Of a stretch of 64,000 nucleotides of DNA, positions 44,203 through 52,797 are shown in pieces. Position 1 is the first letter of the stretch; each line of letters begins with the position of its first letter. The translations under genes and the position numbers were made by a program. Source of the DNA: Bacillota bacterium (GTDB lineage Bacteria; Bacillota; Clostridia; Acetivibrionales; DTU013); the NCBI GenBank assembly GCA_023412915.1, contig JAEZRE010000002.1, positions 62,001-126,000 on the forward strand. The letters run 5' to 3'. The notes beneath the pieces were generated by a model. That model had not been told where the DNA came from and did not search any database. It saw nothing but the letters and a program-made list of their open reading frames with translations.

Positions 44203-45744
44203 TCATCCGTTTTTCATGCAGTCTCTTACCTTGACCAATATATCCTCATTACCGAAGCCGCCGGACTTGGTGATCAATATGATCCCGTCTCCGTATCCGA
44301 AGGCTTCGGACAATACGACTCCCTTTTCTATATCATACCGCGGTATGACGCTGCTAAAACCCATCGAATAAGCTATGGCAACGGCGGTATCCCCCCCGAC
44401 GACCGTAAAAATCCCGGGATGGGCGATATCTGCGATTTTATGCACCAGCTCCGCTATACCGTGGGATATGATGAATGGAATTTCGTCTTCGTCGATTTTC
44501 TTCTCGCGTGCAAACCTGCAGAAGTTTTCGCGGTCTGCCTGACTCGCCGCGGCTGAAATAATGACGTCTTTTCCCCCGCTAATCAAACGGGCTGTCCTTT
44601 CGACAAAATCGCTTCCGGCCTCAGTCTCAAAATAACCAGGCGTGAGCAGTTGACCTGGTTCCGGCGTGATGCGGCAAAAGCCGTTCTCCTCCGCAAAGCG
44701 TACCTGCCGCAGGGATATCTCATTGACACTGCCGCAGACAGTAAGCATCCTACCTGTCGATTTGCCGTCCGCTACCGAAGCTGATGCCTTAGAAGCCGTT
44801 ACTTCCGGGCTTTTGGCCGGGTAACCCGCAGGAGCCTCAGTCACGGAACCCGCAGGATCCTTGGCCAGGCAATTCGCCCTATCACTTTCCCAGGGTATGC
44901 AGAGTTCCAGCGTCTCGGGGAGTACACCTGCAAAACCGGCACACCCGGCAGTGAGCTTCAGTTTGCCCTCCGCCTTTAGCAGACCGGCTATATTCTTCAA
45001 ATCCTTGTTGCTTTCAGCGTCGAAAACGTAGATCCTTCCCGCTGATCTACTCATTGATCTACCGGCTGGTCTTCCCGCCGGTCCGCGACCGCCCGGTTCT
45101 CCCGGGCTATACGGTTCATCCGCGTTATTCGGTTCATACGGGTTATTCGTGTCATTAAGGTTATGCGGGTCTTCTTTTTTACCCGCGTCCATTGGTCCGC
45201 CAGGCTCGTAACCGTTCGCCAGGTCAGGCCTCTCATTTCTCCCGACGGTTATAATCTCCGCGTCGGCCTGCTTTTTTATTATATTTGCTATATCGCAGTC
45301 GCTGACCGGATCTATGGGGTCCTTGGCAAATGAAGTCTCATTGAGCTGTACTCCGTTCAAATACTGGCGGCCCTCCCGGGTCGTCCTTCCCATATCGGGA
45401 TAGGCAGGCACGAACATCAGGTCCCGGGAACCGGCAGCCTCCATTATCGCCATAAGCTCGCTTCCTATATTGCCGCGCAAAACGGAATCGGTTTTCTTGT
45501 AAAAATGCGTCACTCCGCAAGCCCTTGCCTTTGTTACGGCTTCTTTAACCCTACTGGCCGCTTCTTCCGGTGAAACATGCCTGCTCTCGGTATCAATGAC
45601 TACGACCCGGACCTCTCCGCTTATTCCGGAAAAGTCCAGGTCGTTGTAGAACATGACTGCCGTTCCTGTTGAATTTCTTGAAAACTGCACAGCCGTATCG
45701 AGCGCGCCTGTGAAGTCATCCGCAGTTATCGCCAGTTCAATCAT
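44203..45744 (-). CDS. Four-carbon acid sugar kinase with two low-complexity inserts
   Basis: A 513-residue DUF1537 kinase (SBD_N and NBD_C domains) of the DtnK/DenK/OtnK group, which phosphorylates D-threonate, D-erythronate or similar acids at C4. Family motifs are ADDFTGALD (8-16), YKKTDSVLRGN (82-92) and a C-terminal VVGGDTA. Two inserts break the usual core: 175-236 (Asn/Pro/Glu/Gly-rich, with NPYEP, ADEPYSP-like copies) and 290-331 (Ala/Pro/Ser-rich). The kinase core is otherwise intact. It overlaps galM by 4 nt and precedes pdxA2. Confidence 0.88.
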   Translation of the reverse strand: MIELAITADDFTGALDTAVQFSRNSTGTAVMFYNDLDFSGISGEVRVVVIDTESRHVSPEEAASRVKEAVTKARACGVTHFYKKTDSVLRGNIGSELMAIMEAAGSRDLMFVPAYPDMGRTTREGRQYLNGVQLNETSFAKDPIDPVSDCDIANIIKKQADAEIITVGRNERPDLANGYEPGGPMDAGKKEDPHNLNDTNNPYEPNNADEPYSPGEPGGRGPAGRPAGRSMSRSAGRIYVFDAESNKDLKNIAGLLKAEGKLKLTAGCAGFAGVLPETLELCIPWESDRANCLAKDPAGSVTEAPAGYPAKSPEVTASKASASVADGKSTGRMLTVCGSVNEISLRQVRFAEENGFCRITPEPGQLLTPGYFETEAGSDFVERTARLISGGKDVIISAAASQADRENFCRFAREKKIDEDEIPFIISHGIAELVHKIADIAHPGIFTVVGGDTAVAIAYSMGFSSVIPRYDIEKGVVLSEAFGYGDGIILITKSGGFGNEDILVKVRDCMKNG

Positions 45745-46790
45745 AGAAATTTGTATATAGTAGTATACCTGTATTCATCCCCTGCCTTCAGCACAGGCGA
45801 AGGGAAATGCTTATGCTTCATTGCATTGGGAAAATACTGCGTCTCCAGACACAGTCCGCTTCTCTTGTTATATACGGCGCCGCCTTTACCTGTCTGGCCC
45901 GCAAGGAAGTTACCGGAATAAAACTGAATTCCGGGCTTGTCGGTATATACCTCCATCCGGCGTCCCGACTCGGGATCGAAGAGCTCGGCTGCAAATTCCG
46001 GTTTGCTTCCGCTGACCTTCAGGACCCAGTTGTGATCGTAACCCTTACCGCAGACAATCTGTTCGTCGGGACTGTCTATTCCCTTGCTTATCGGAGTCAA
46101 AACCGTGAAGTCCAACGGCGTGCCTTTTACATCAGTGATCTCGCCCGTAGGTATTCCTTCGTTGTTGATGATCGTGAATTTATCGGCGTTTATCCTGATC
46201 TGGTGATTCAGTATGCTCCCGTGCTCGTGACCCGACAGGTCGAAATATGTATGGTTGGTTAGATTTATGACAGTATCCTGATCCGATACCGCGTAATAAT
46301 CCAGCTTCAGTTCGTTTGCTTCCGTCAGCGTATACACTACCTTGACGTCAAGATTCCCAGGATAATTTTCTTCTCCGTCGGGACTTCTGTATTTCAGCTG
46401 AAGCGCCTGTCCGTCCGGCCCGCTTATTATTTCCGACTCCCACACTACCTTGTCGAAGCCTTTTATTCCGCCGTGCAGGTGGTTTCCGTTATCGTTTTCC
46501 GCCAGATGATAGACTTTTCCGCCAAGTTCGAACTCGGCGTCTTCTATTCTGTTGCCGTGCCTGCCGATAAGCGCTCCGAGGTAAACATCCCCTTCAAGGT
46601 ACTGCTCCAGAGTGTCATATCCCAATACAACGTCAGAAATTTTTCCGTTTTTATCAGGGACCTCCAACGAAACTACGGTACCTCCGTAATCGATGATGCC
46701 GGCCTTCATACCGGATGAATTTGCCAAAGTATAGATATGTACCTGCTTACCGTCTTTCATGCTGCCATAATAATTCTTTTCAATACTCAT
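45741..46790 (-). CDS. galM: Aldose 1-epimerase
   Basis: A 349-residue mutarotase that interconverts alpha and beta anomers of aldoses. The catalytic acid His lies in NLTNHTYFDLSG and the base Glu in LCLETQYFPNAMKH; GRHGNRIEDA and NHLHGG are also family motifs. I chose ATG 46790, 7 nt after GGAGAG. Its TGA overlaps the start of the kinase gene (ATGA). The link of an epimerase with sugar-acid kinase and PdxA2 suggests an aldose as the source of the C4 acid. Confidence 0.92.
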   Translation of the reverse strand: MSIEKNYYGSMKDGKQVHIYTLANSSGMKAGIIDYGGTVVSLEVPDKNGKISDVVLGYDTLEQYLEGDVYLGALIGRHGNRIEDAEFELGGKVYHLAENDNGNHLHGGIKGFDKVVWESEIISGPDGQALQLKYRSPDGEENYPGNLDVKVVYTLTEANELKLDYYAVSDQDTVINLTNHTYFDLSGHEHGSILNHQIRINADKFTIINNEGIPTGEITDVKGTPLDFTVLTPISKGIDSPDEQIVCGKGYDHNWVLKVSGSKPEFAAELFDPESGRRMEVYTDKPGIQFYSGNFLAGQTGKGGAVYNKRSGLCLETQYFPNAMKHKHFPSPVLKAGDEYRYTTIYKFL

Positions 46791-46863
46791 AAACATCTCT
46801 CCGTTCGGGCAAGATTTTCCTCACCATTATAGCACAGTTTACCGGAAACAGGGAGATATTATA

Positions 46864-47427
46864 CTATTTCTCCGTTACTTTTACGGCATAGCCGGGCCAC
46901 TCGACCGACAGCATCGCATACAGGAATTCATCCCACCAAACCGGCTCCCCGGACGGTGTCTTCTTTATCGAGGCACAGCGCAGCGAACGCCCTTCCTGTC
47001 TCATTCCAAGGCGTTCAAGCAGCTTCCAGGAGGCATTGTTTTCAGGACTGCATTTAGCGATGACACGGTGTACGCCCATTACCCTGAAGGCATATTCGAG
47101 TACCGCTTTGCAGGCTTCGGTGGCATAGCCGTTTCCATAATAGTCATTGTTGAATATATAGCCGAGCATCCAGGTATTGAAGGCTTCCGGCTGCTCTTTG
47201 CCGAAATAGACGTGGCCGACCATTTTACCCGCACTCTTTAGTTCGCAGGCCCAGAAGCTATTACCCCTGGAAAGCTCGACAGCCGCTTTCCTCATACCCT
47301 CGTCGCTCGTGTCCCATGCGCTTTCAAACCGCATGACCTCCTCGCGTGAAAGGTATTCCTGCAGATCCTCCCAGTCCTCAGCCTTAAAATTCCTTACAAA
47401 AAGTCTGTCGGTCTCTATTATTATCAT
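46864..47427 (-). CDS. GNAT N-acetyltransferase, RimJ/RimL-like
   Basis: A 187-residue acetyltransferase_3 family protein: TDRLFVRNF at the start, GYIFNNDYYGNGYATEA (acetyl-CoA loop) and NASWKLLERLGM. It may acetylate a protein N-terminus or a small amine. GGAGG lies 8 nt upstream of ATG. Alone in its transcript as far as can be seen. Confidence 0.87.
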   Translation of the reverse strand: MIIIETDRLFVRNFKAEDWEDLQEYLSREEVMRFESAWDTSDEGMRKAAVELSRGNSFWACELKSAGKMVGHVYFGKEQPEAFNTWMLGYIFNNDYYGNGYATEACKAVLEYAFRVMGVHRVIAKCSPENNASWKLLERLGMRQEGRSLRCASIKKTPSGEPVWWDEFLYAMLSVEWPGYAVKVTEK

Positions 47428-47509
47428 TTCAATTACCTCCGTTTCATCAGTACGGTTGATTGCCCTGCACCGCGTCGGGCAGCAAAACTCAATACTGTCA
47501 TCAGGGCTT

Positions 47510-48397
47510 TCACACTCTCGCCTCTATAGCTATCCAATCCCCGCCTTCGCTATATTTTTCGCCGGCAAGGTCATTCCATACCTGCTCCGTCTCAAACCCG
47601 GCGTTTTCCAGGACAGTCTTGATCGTACCGAGGTCATAGTCGTGGAACCAGTTGCGGTAAACCGCCGCTCCGTCGTCATCAGCCACGATGAACTGATCGA
47701 GCCAGACATCGATATCGGGGTAATCCCAGCCCTGTTCGAGAACGAGATGCCTGCCCGCACGCCAGAAGCCTCCGTCGCTGACATACCAGTCTTTCCGGAC
47801 GCCAGCCCATTTTCTGAGGGCTCTCGTAGTCACATCGAATATGAAAATACCATCCTTCTTCAAGGCTCTATGTACTATCTTCAGCAGCCGGTCCCGTTTA
47901 TCATCGGAAAAAACATTAAGCTCTCCATAAACCTGGATAACTGCATCAAACTCACCGACATAATCGATATCAAAGAAATCGGTCCGTCTATACTCGATAG
48001 CAAGCCCTGCCTCTTCCGCACATTTACGTGCATGGTCAAGCGAGCTTTGCGATATGTCGACGCCGGTCACAAGGGCTCCTTCGCTGCTCAATCGCTGCGC
48101 ATACAGTCCAGGTCCGCACCCGAGGTCCAATACCCTCATCCCCGGCTTGATGATACCCGAATCGAACAAATGTCGCGCAATTTGGTCTATCATCCCCGGT
48201 TTTCTGCTGGCTGCGTCCGTATCCGGACTCAAATGCGCCTCGAGCATACTTCGGGAGATATGGGGATCATCCCAGAAGGCAAGTCTTTCCGGAGGTCTCT
48301 CCGTTCCGCTTTTCAGAACCATCCTGAAGCCCGGCTCGAACGGGGCCGGTTTACCGCTGCATTTATTTATAAAATCCAGCAATTCTTCGTTAAGCAT
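47510..48397 (-). CDS. Class I SAM-dependent methyltransferase
   Basis: A 295-residue methyltransferase with motif I VLDLGCGPGLYAQRL (about 89-103), acidic GVDIS and the post-motif DAVIQVYGELNVF. An N-terminal helical cap includes a conserved FWDDPHIS. It is probably a small-molecule methylase. Its ATG follows directly on the stop of the preceding 52-residue gene (TGAATG), so the two are coupled. Confidence 0.86.
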   Translation of the reverse strand: MLNEELLDFINKCSGKPAPFEPGFRMVLKSGTERPPERLAFWDDPHISRSMLEAHLSPDTDAASRKPGMIDQIARHLFDSGIIKPGMRVLDLGCGPGLYAQRLSSEGALVTGVDISQSSLDHARKCAEEAGLAIEYRRTDFFDIDYVGEFDAVIQVYGELNVFSDDKRDRLLKIVHRALKKDGIFIFDVTTRALRKWAGVRKDWYVSDGGFWRAGRHLVLEQGWDYPDIDVWLDQFIVADDDGAAVYRNWFHDYDLGTIKTVLENAGFETEQVWNDLAGEKYSEGGDWIAIEARV

Positions 48398-48556
48398 TCA
48401 ATCAACCCTCCCGTCGTCAACGAGTTTTTTCTCATCCTGCCTGCGCTTCTTTTTATTTTTCAGGTCATTGTCCTGAACTCTTGTCCTGGGATTGATATCC
48501 CAGCTGTTACGAACCTGCTTTATAAAATCGTAAGTCGTTTTATCCTTTTTCTTCAT
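48398..48556 (-). CDS. Small basic protein (52 residues)
   Basis: The product is highly charged, with FIKQVRNSWDINPRTRV in its first half and a Lys/Arg-rich tail (KKKRRQDEKK). I recall very similar small proteins in other Clostridia, so it is likely real though unnamed. The ATG at 48556 has GGGGAG 7 nt upstream; the longer frame to 48688 lacks a box. It is adjacent to the methyltransferase gene. Confidence 0.7.
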   Translation of the reverse strand: MKKKDKTTYDFIKQVRNSWDINPRTRVQDNDLKNKKKRRQDEKKLVDDGRVD

Positions 48557-48686
48557 ACGCCAACTCCCCGTTCCACCTTGAACCTCTGCTTCTACGGTCG
48601 CATCTGCAGCTTCCATTGCGCCATTTTGCCCCGGTATTATTAAGCAATGTCCATGCCTTCCGCCGCCCGCCTTCCGCATAATAAAC

Positions 48687-48720
48687 ATAAACCTGCAGGC
48701 AAAAAACCCTGCAGGTTTAT
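48687..48720. terminator. Perfect 13-bp inverted repeat
   Basis: Arms ATAAACCTGCAGG (48687-48699) and CCTGCAGGTTTAT (48708-48720) with an 8-nt loop, in the 284-bp gap between the small basic-protein gene and the SLH-transglutaminase gene. No T-run follows on either strand; on the minus strand the loop holds T6. It probably ends transcription of the SLH gene. The rest of the gap shows no gene. Confidence 0.55.
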
Positions 48721-48840
48721 AGTGTTCTGCAATAATTCAATTATATGGGCGATTCCAGAATCAGTCAATTGGAACTCTTTTTTATAGTCATTTTTTACTG
48801 CGGCCGCCTCAACATTTTCTGCTTTTGATACTACAGCTAA

Positions 48841-50550
48841 TCACCGATATTTGATATCTGAAACAATTATTATCCCAAAATCTTCATTTATGGAATATTT
48901 GAAGCCGGACACGGTCCCGGATCTGAACATTATGGCTGATAGGTCTTTGACAGCGCCTGCAGTATAATTTTTAATTCTTGCTTCCAACCGGGTCTTTTTC
49001 TGGCTGACAGTTTTTTGTGCGGCTTCTTCAAACGCTGAAACATTGTCGACAACAAGACCCGACTTGTAATAATAATTATACTCCGTGCTGTTGCACGCCG
49101 GATAATCGACATTTGTCCAATTGCATAGCCTGGTGATATCATTGTCTGTAAGGTTAAAATGATAGTATGTCAATAGGTTCTCTTTTGAGACAGGATCGTC
49201 GAAAGCTACATCCAGATGGTAATACCTGCCTCCTACATTCATGATGTTCCAGACATGAGCCGTCCACTTGCTATCGACATATGATTCACCATTTACAATG
49301 ATGCATTCCATATCAATGAGGTCGCATATCAGCTTTACGGCTTTTGAATAACCCTCACACGTAGCCGAGCCAAGTACGAGACAGCCGTATGCATTGAAGG
49401 AACCGGCGGGTGAAATGGAAGTCAGATCGGCAGTAGTATCCACACTTGCATTGTTTATTATATAGTCGTGGATAGCGAGCTCTTTATCATAGTCGGACAT
49501 ACCTGCCTTTATGATTTCCATGATGATATACTTCGCCTTGCTTACTGTCTCCTTTGTCCATTGCTTTCTTTTCAGAAATTCGCTTTCGGAAAATTTATAT
49601 TTGATTGTAGCACTTCCCGAGTAGTCAAGGCTACCTTTGAACTCTCCGTAATCAAAGAAATTCTCCACACCCGTATTCAGCTCAACCGCTTCTTTTGCTC
49701 GCATGCAGGCAGTTTTGAAATCATCTGTGATGCTTCCGGTATAATTGCTATAATCTATGTTGATTACGGTTTTGGTTTCATAAAGCATTTTTCTCAGCAG
49801 CCTGAAAAGGTCCGTGCTGTCTTTTATAACATATCCCCTGCCTGTGGTGGCTGCATCATATTCCGCTATTCCGCCGATTTCGTCCCGTAGTTCGGAAGTA
49901 TATAGCCCCAGTATTCTTGCCGCTTCTTTTGATACCGCCTTGTCCTGTGTTACGAGCTTATCCAGCAGTGTAAGGCCGCTCCCTTTCAGCTGTGTTTTCA
50001 AAGCGCTGTATGAAACACCCACAAGGTCATCTCTTAGGAATGGAGTCTTATTTTTCAGAGCCGCTGCCTCCGTATTGTCCAGCAAGCCGATAAGTACGGC
50101 TTTTTCCAATGCATTGCCGACTTGGAAGTCACCCTTATTATCATCGAACCCAAGTGAACGTAATATGAAGGTAGTATATTGCTGAACAGAAAGTTTTTGA
50201 CTGGAACCAAACAGATTGTTGCCGATGCCCGTTGTAAGACCGTTTTGATACATATATCCTACTTGATTGTCGGCCCATTTGGGTACATCCGTAAAAGGAT
50301 GCTTCAATTTTGATTTATTTGCTTCATCTTCCTTACCCAAAAGCCTGACCAGCATACAGGCGCCCTCTATCCTTGTAGGGGTCCGATCGAGATTGAAACT
50401 TGTCCCGTCACCCATGAACAGTCCCAGTATTTTCAGATCTATTGCTTTTTCATAGTTTGCATAATCTCTATCAGCCGCATGAACCGGGGCCGGTATTGCG
50501 AACGAGAGTGCCAACGCCAAAAACAATATGCTCAGCCTGATCCTTTGCAT
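48841..50550 (-). CDS. Secreted SLH-domain transglutaminase-like protein
   Basis: A 569-residue exported protein. A signal peptide (1-25, ending PVHA-A) precedes SLH-like repeats (about 30-200; TRIEGACMLVRLLG, HPFTDVPKWADNQVGYMYQ) that anchor to cell-wall polymers. A transglutaminase-like domain follows, with the triad Cys in SATCEGYSK, His in TAHVWNI and Asp in YHLDVAFDDP. It is probably a wall-bound peptidase or cross-linker. AAAGGGTGG precedes the ATG and a good promoter lies upstream. Confidence 0.88.
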   Translation of the reverse strand: MQRIRLSILFLALALSFAIPAPVHAADRDYANYEKAIDLKILGLFMGDGTSFNLDRTPTRIEGACMLVRLLGKEDEANKSKLKHPFTDVPKWADNQVGYMYQNGLTTGIGNNLFGSSQKLSVQQYTTFILRSLGFDDNKGDFQVGNALEKAVLIGLLDNTEAAALKNKTPFLRDDLVGVSYSALKTQLKGSGLTLLDKLVTQDKAVSKEAARILGLYTSELRDEIGGIAEYDAATTGRGYVIKDSTDLFRLLRKMLYETKTVINIDYSNYTGSITDDFKTACMRAKEAVELNTGVENFFDYGEFKGSLDYSGSATIKYKFSESEFLKRKQWTKETVSKAKYIIMEIIKAGMSDYDKELAIHDYIINNASVDTTADLTSISPAGSFNAYGCLVLGSATCEGYSKAVKLICDLIDMECIIVNGESYVDSKWTAHVWNIMNVGGRYYHLDVAFDDPVSKENLLTYYHFNLTDNDITRLCNWTNVDYPACNSTEYNYYYKSGLVVDNVSAFEEAAQKTVSQKKTRLEARIKNYTAGAVKDLSAIMFRSGTVSGFKYSINEDFGIIIVSDIKYR

Positions 50551-50615
50551 ATAAACACCACCCTTTTATAAAAAGTCGCTGGTAATCAAAGTGTGCTTAT
50601 AATTGCAATAACACA

Positions 50616-50644
50616 ATTATACTAAAACCACCAGATTTTTTCAA
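50616..50644 (-). promoter_or_regulatory. Promoter of the SLH-transglutaminase gene
   Basis: On the minus strand, TTGAAA (50644-50639), a 17-nt spacer and TATAAT (50621-50616). RNA would start near 50609, about 60 nt before the ATG. Confidence 0.7.
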
Positions 50645-50695
50645 TTAAAGGATTGTAATGTTTATATAGGAATATGCTTCTTCGACATACATTTT

Positions 50696-51487
50696 TTATT
50701 TTACGCCTAACATATCGCTCACTTTCACATTCGGATTGGTATACCTGCCCTTTTTATACGTTCCGCGGCCATACTGTACAGCTTTGGCGGGGCAATAGTG
50801 AAGGCAGGCAAAGCACTGGCTGCAACGGTTTCCCCATACCGGCCTGCCGCTGACCCTTATATTATCGTTAGAACACACTTTTTCACATATGCCGCATCCT
50901 GTGCATTTATCGTCGGCGAAAAATTTTCGGGGATGTATTGCGAAATTATTGAACAAAGGATTTACCAATGCCGTTTTCAGTCCGGGAAACCTCAACGCCA
51001 GTCTATCCCTGTCCACCGCCCTTCTTTCCGCTATAGCGCCGCAGATTCGGTCGATTTCCTGTTCCGCCGCTTCGAGCTTTTCATGTTTCAAGCGTTCAGG
51101 GTCAACATCCATCATGAAGACGTAATTATTCGGCATCCTGACCGAGAAACCGGCATTTAAAACAAGAGCTCTCTTTTGCAGGCTTTTACGCAATACCTTT
51201 AATGAATTGCCGGTATCATCGCCGCAGGTGGCAGTTGAAAAAACATACTGTCCTTTGTAATTCAGCAGCTTCAGTTTTGATATGAAATCGAGGACAATCT
51301 TTGGAGGCGCCCATGCATATACAGGGTACACGAATCCAATTAACTCGCCGTCACGGAGGGTGTATTCATAGCTGTCTGCGGCATTTTTCATCAGGCGCGC
51401 GATCGGAGCCAACCTTTCGCCAAAACGTGAAGCAATTTGGGAAGCCACATAGTACGAGTTTCCCGTACCGGAAAAATAAAAAATCAT
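50696..51487 (-). CDS. EFR1-family flavodoxin-ferredoxin
   Basis: A 263-residue electron carrier. The N-terminal flavodoxin part has FSGTGNSYYVA (FMN loop) and VYPVYAWAPP. The C-terminal part has two 4Fe-4S motifs (CTGCGICEKVC and CSQCFACLHYC). This fusion, called EFR1, is frequent in Clostridia and probably passes electrons between low-potential donors and reductases. I chose ATG 51487, preceded by GGTGGGGG. It may share a transcript with the YjbQ gene 22 bp upstream. Confidence 0.9.
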   Translation of the reverse strand: MIFYFSGTGNSYYVASQIASRFGERLAPIARLMKNAADSYEYTLRDGELIGFVYPVYAWAPPKIVLDFISKLKLLNYKGQYVFSTATCGDDTGNSLKVLRKSLQKRALVLNAGFSVRMPNNYVFMMDVDPERLKHEKLEAAEQEIDRICGAIAERRAVDRDRLALRFPGLKTALVNPLFNNFAIHPRKFFADDKCTGCGICEKVCSNDNIRVSGRPVWGNRCSQCFACLHYCPAKAVQYGRGTYKKGRYTNPNVKVSDMLGVK

Positions 51488-51509
51488 TTCCCCCACCGCG
51501 CCTTTCAAT

Positions 51510-51896
51510 TCATATTATTTTTGTGTATACCTTTCTATTCCTTGGGCCGTCGAACTCGCAGAAATAAATGCCCTGCCAGGTTCCGAGCCTGAGCTGCCCG
51601 TTTTCGATGATAACGGTACAGGAGGAGCCCATGAGCGACGCCTTGACATGCGCGTGCGAGTTGCCCTCCACGTGTCGATAGCTGCCGCTTTCGGGCGAGA
51701 TCCTGCGCAATATTGACAGCATGTCGTAAACGACGTCGGGGTCGGCATTCTCATTGATGGTGATTCCGGCTGTCGTGTGCGGTACGAAAACGATTACGGC
51801 ACCGTCGGTTATCCCGCTTTTCTGCACGTCCTGCCTGACCAGCTCGGTTATGTTGATCATTTCATCCGGCTTGGACGTTTTAATTATATGTTCCAT
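51510..51896 (-). CDS. YjbQ/UPF0047 family protein
   Basis: A 128-residue protein of the UPF0047 family: HTTAGITINENADPDV (40-55), EGNSHAHVKASLMG and LGTWQGIYFCEFDGPR. The fold is a trimeric beta/alpha barrel with a conserved metal-like site. Some members have weak thiamine-phosphate synthase activity in vitro; the real role is unknown. A plain ribosome binding site (GGAGGTTGG) precedes the ATG. Confidence 0.92.
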   Translation of the reverse strand: MEHIIKTSKPDEMINITELVRQDVQKSGITDGAVIVFVPHTTAGITINENADPDVVYDMLSILRRISPESGSYRHVEGNSHAHVKASLMGSSCTVIIENGQLRLGTWQGIYFCEFDGPRNRKVYTKII

Positions 51897-51936
51897 ACTT
51901 CCAACCTCCGATTAACTCAATTCGAATTATGGACCC

Positions 51937-52011
51937 TCACGGGCAAATGAGCCGGAGAACCCCGTCGATGCTCCTGAAACCCGGTATGCCGCTTTCCGCA
52001 GAGATTAAAAT
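51937..52011 (-). pseudogene. Fragment of a sirtuin N-terminal motif
   Basis: Directly after the stop of the intact sirtuin gene, minus-strand codons 52011-51937 read ILISAESGIPGFRSIDG and end in TGA. This matches the NAD-binding stretch of Sir2 proteins (GAG.S.ESGIPDFR), with Asp changed to Gly. The intact gene has a different version of the same stretch (GCSCESGIPDFRSSNG). The fragment is GC-richer than that gene. It seems to be the remains of an older sirtuin gene. Confidence 0.55.
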
Positions 52012-52023
52012 GCAAACCCGCCT

Positions 52024-52761
52024 TCAGATTTGTTCCATAACTTCATTAAATACTTTTCCTATATTATCATTAATAACCAAGTCAGCTTTGCTATCAGCAG
52101 AAGTTGTACCTTTATTTACAAGAATAAGACTATTACCTTTAAAATAGTTAATAAGCCCGGCTGCAGGATAAACCACCAGAGAAGTACCTCCTATTATCAA
52201 GGTATCAGCTTTGGAAATTGCATCTACCGCACCTCTAACTATTTTATCATCCAAACCTTCCTCATAAAGAACCACATCCGGTTTAACAGTTCCCCCGCAT
52301 TTAGTACAGGTTGGAACCCCTTTGGATTCTAAAATGAAATTTATATCATAGAAAGTACCACATTTTATACAGTAATTTCTTAAAACAGAACCATGTAATT
52401 CATAAACTGCTTTAGAACCAGCGGCTTGATGAAGCCCATCGATATTTTGAGTTACTATGGCTTTAAGCTTACCCATCCCTTCCAGTTTTGCAAGGGCTAT
52501 ATGCGCTGCGTTGGGCTTTGCTTCCGGATAAATTAATTTATCCTTATAGAATTTAAAAAATTCTTCCGGATATTTTATAAAAAAAGTATGAGATACAAGT
52601 TGCTCCGGGGTGAAATTAATTTCAAGTTTCTCATTCCATAATCCATTTGAGCTTCTAAAATCCGGTATGCCACTCTCGCAGCTACAACCGGCCCCGCCGA
52701 AGAATACTACGTTGCTGCTGCCTTTTATAATTTGAGCTAACTTTTCTATTTTATTTTCCAC
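52024..52761 (-). CDS. Sir2-family NAD-dependent protein deacylase
   Basis: A 245-residue sirtuin that removes acyl groups from lysines using NAD+. The NAD motif GGAGCSCESGIPDFRSSNG, TQNIDGLH, the catalytic His in ELHGS and zinc pairs CIKC and CTKC are all present. The Cys in GCSCESG is unusual for that loop, where Ser-Thr or Ser-Ala is common. The gene is clearly AT-richer than its surroundings. The start is GTG with GGAGATG upstream. A fragment of another sirtuin lies just past its stop. Confidence 0.9.
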   Translation of the reverse strand: MENKIEKLAQIIKGSSNVVFFGGAGCSCESGIPDFRSSNGLWNEKLEINFTPEQLVSHTFFIKYPEEFFKFYKDKLIYPEAKPNAAHIALAKLEGMGKLKAIVTQNIDGLHQAAGSKAVYELHGSVLRNYCIKCGTFYDINFILESKGVPTCTKCGGTVKPDVVLYEEGLDDKIVRGAVDAISKADTLIIGGTSLVVYPAAGLINYFKGNSLILVNKGTTSADSKADLVINDNIGKVFNEVMEQI

Positions 52762-52797
52762 GAAATAGTCATCTCCAAAATAAAATTTAATACCGCA

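Noticed and set aside
47309..48643. 444-codon plus-strand frame opposite two genes
   Set aside because: It lies antisense to a GNAT gene end, a methyltransferase with SAM motifs and a small gene. No motif or start signal supports it.
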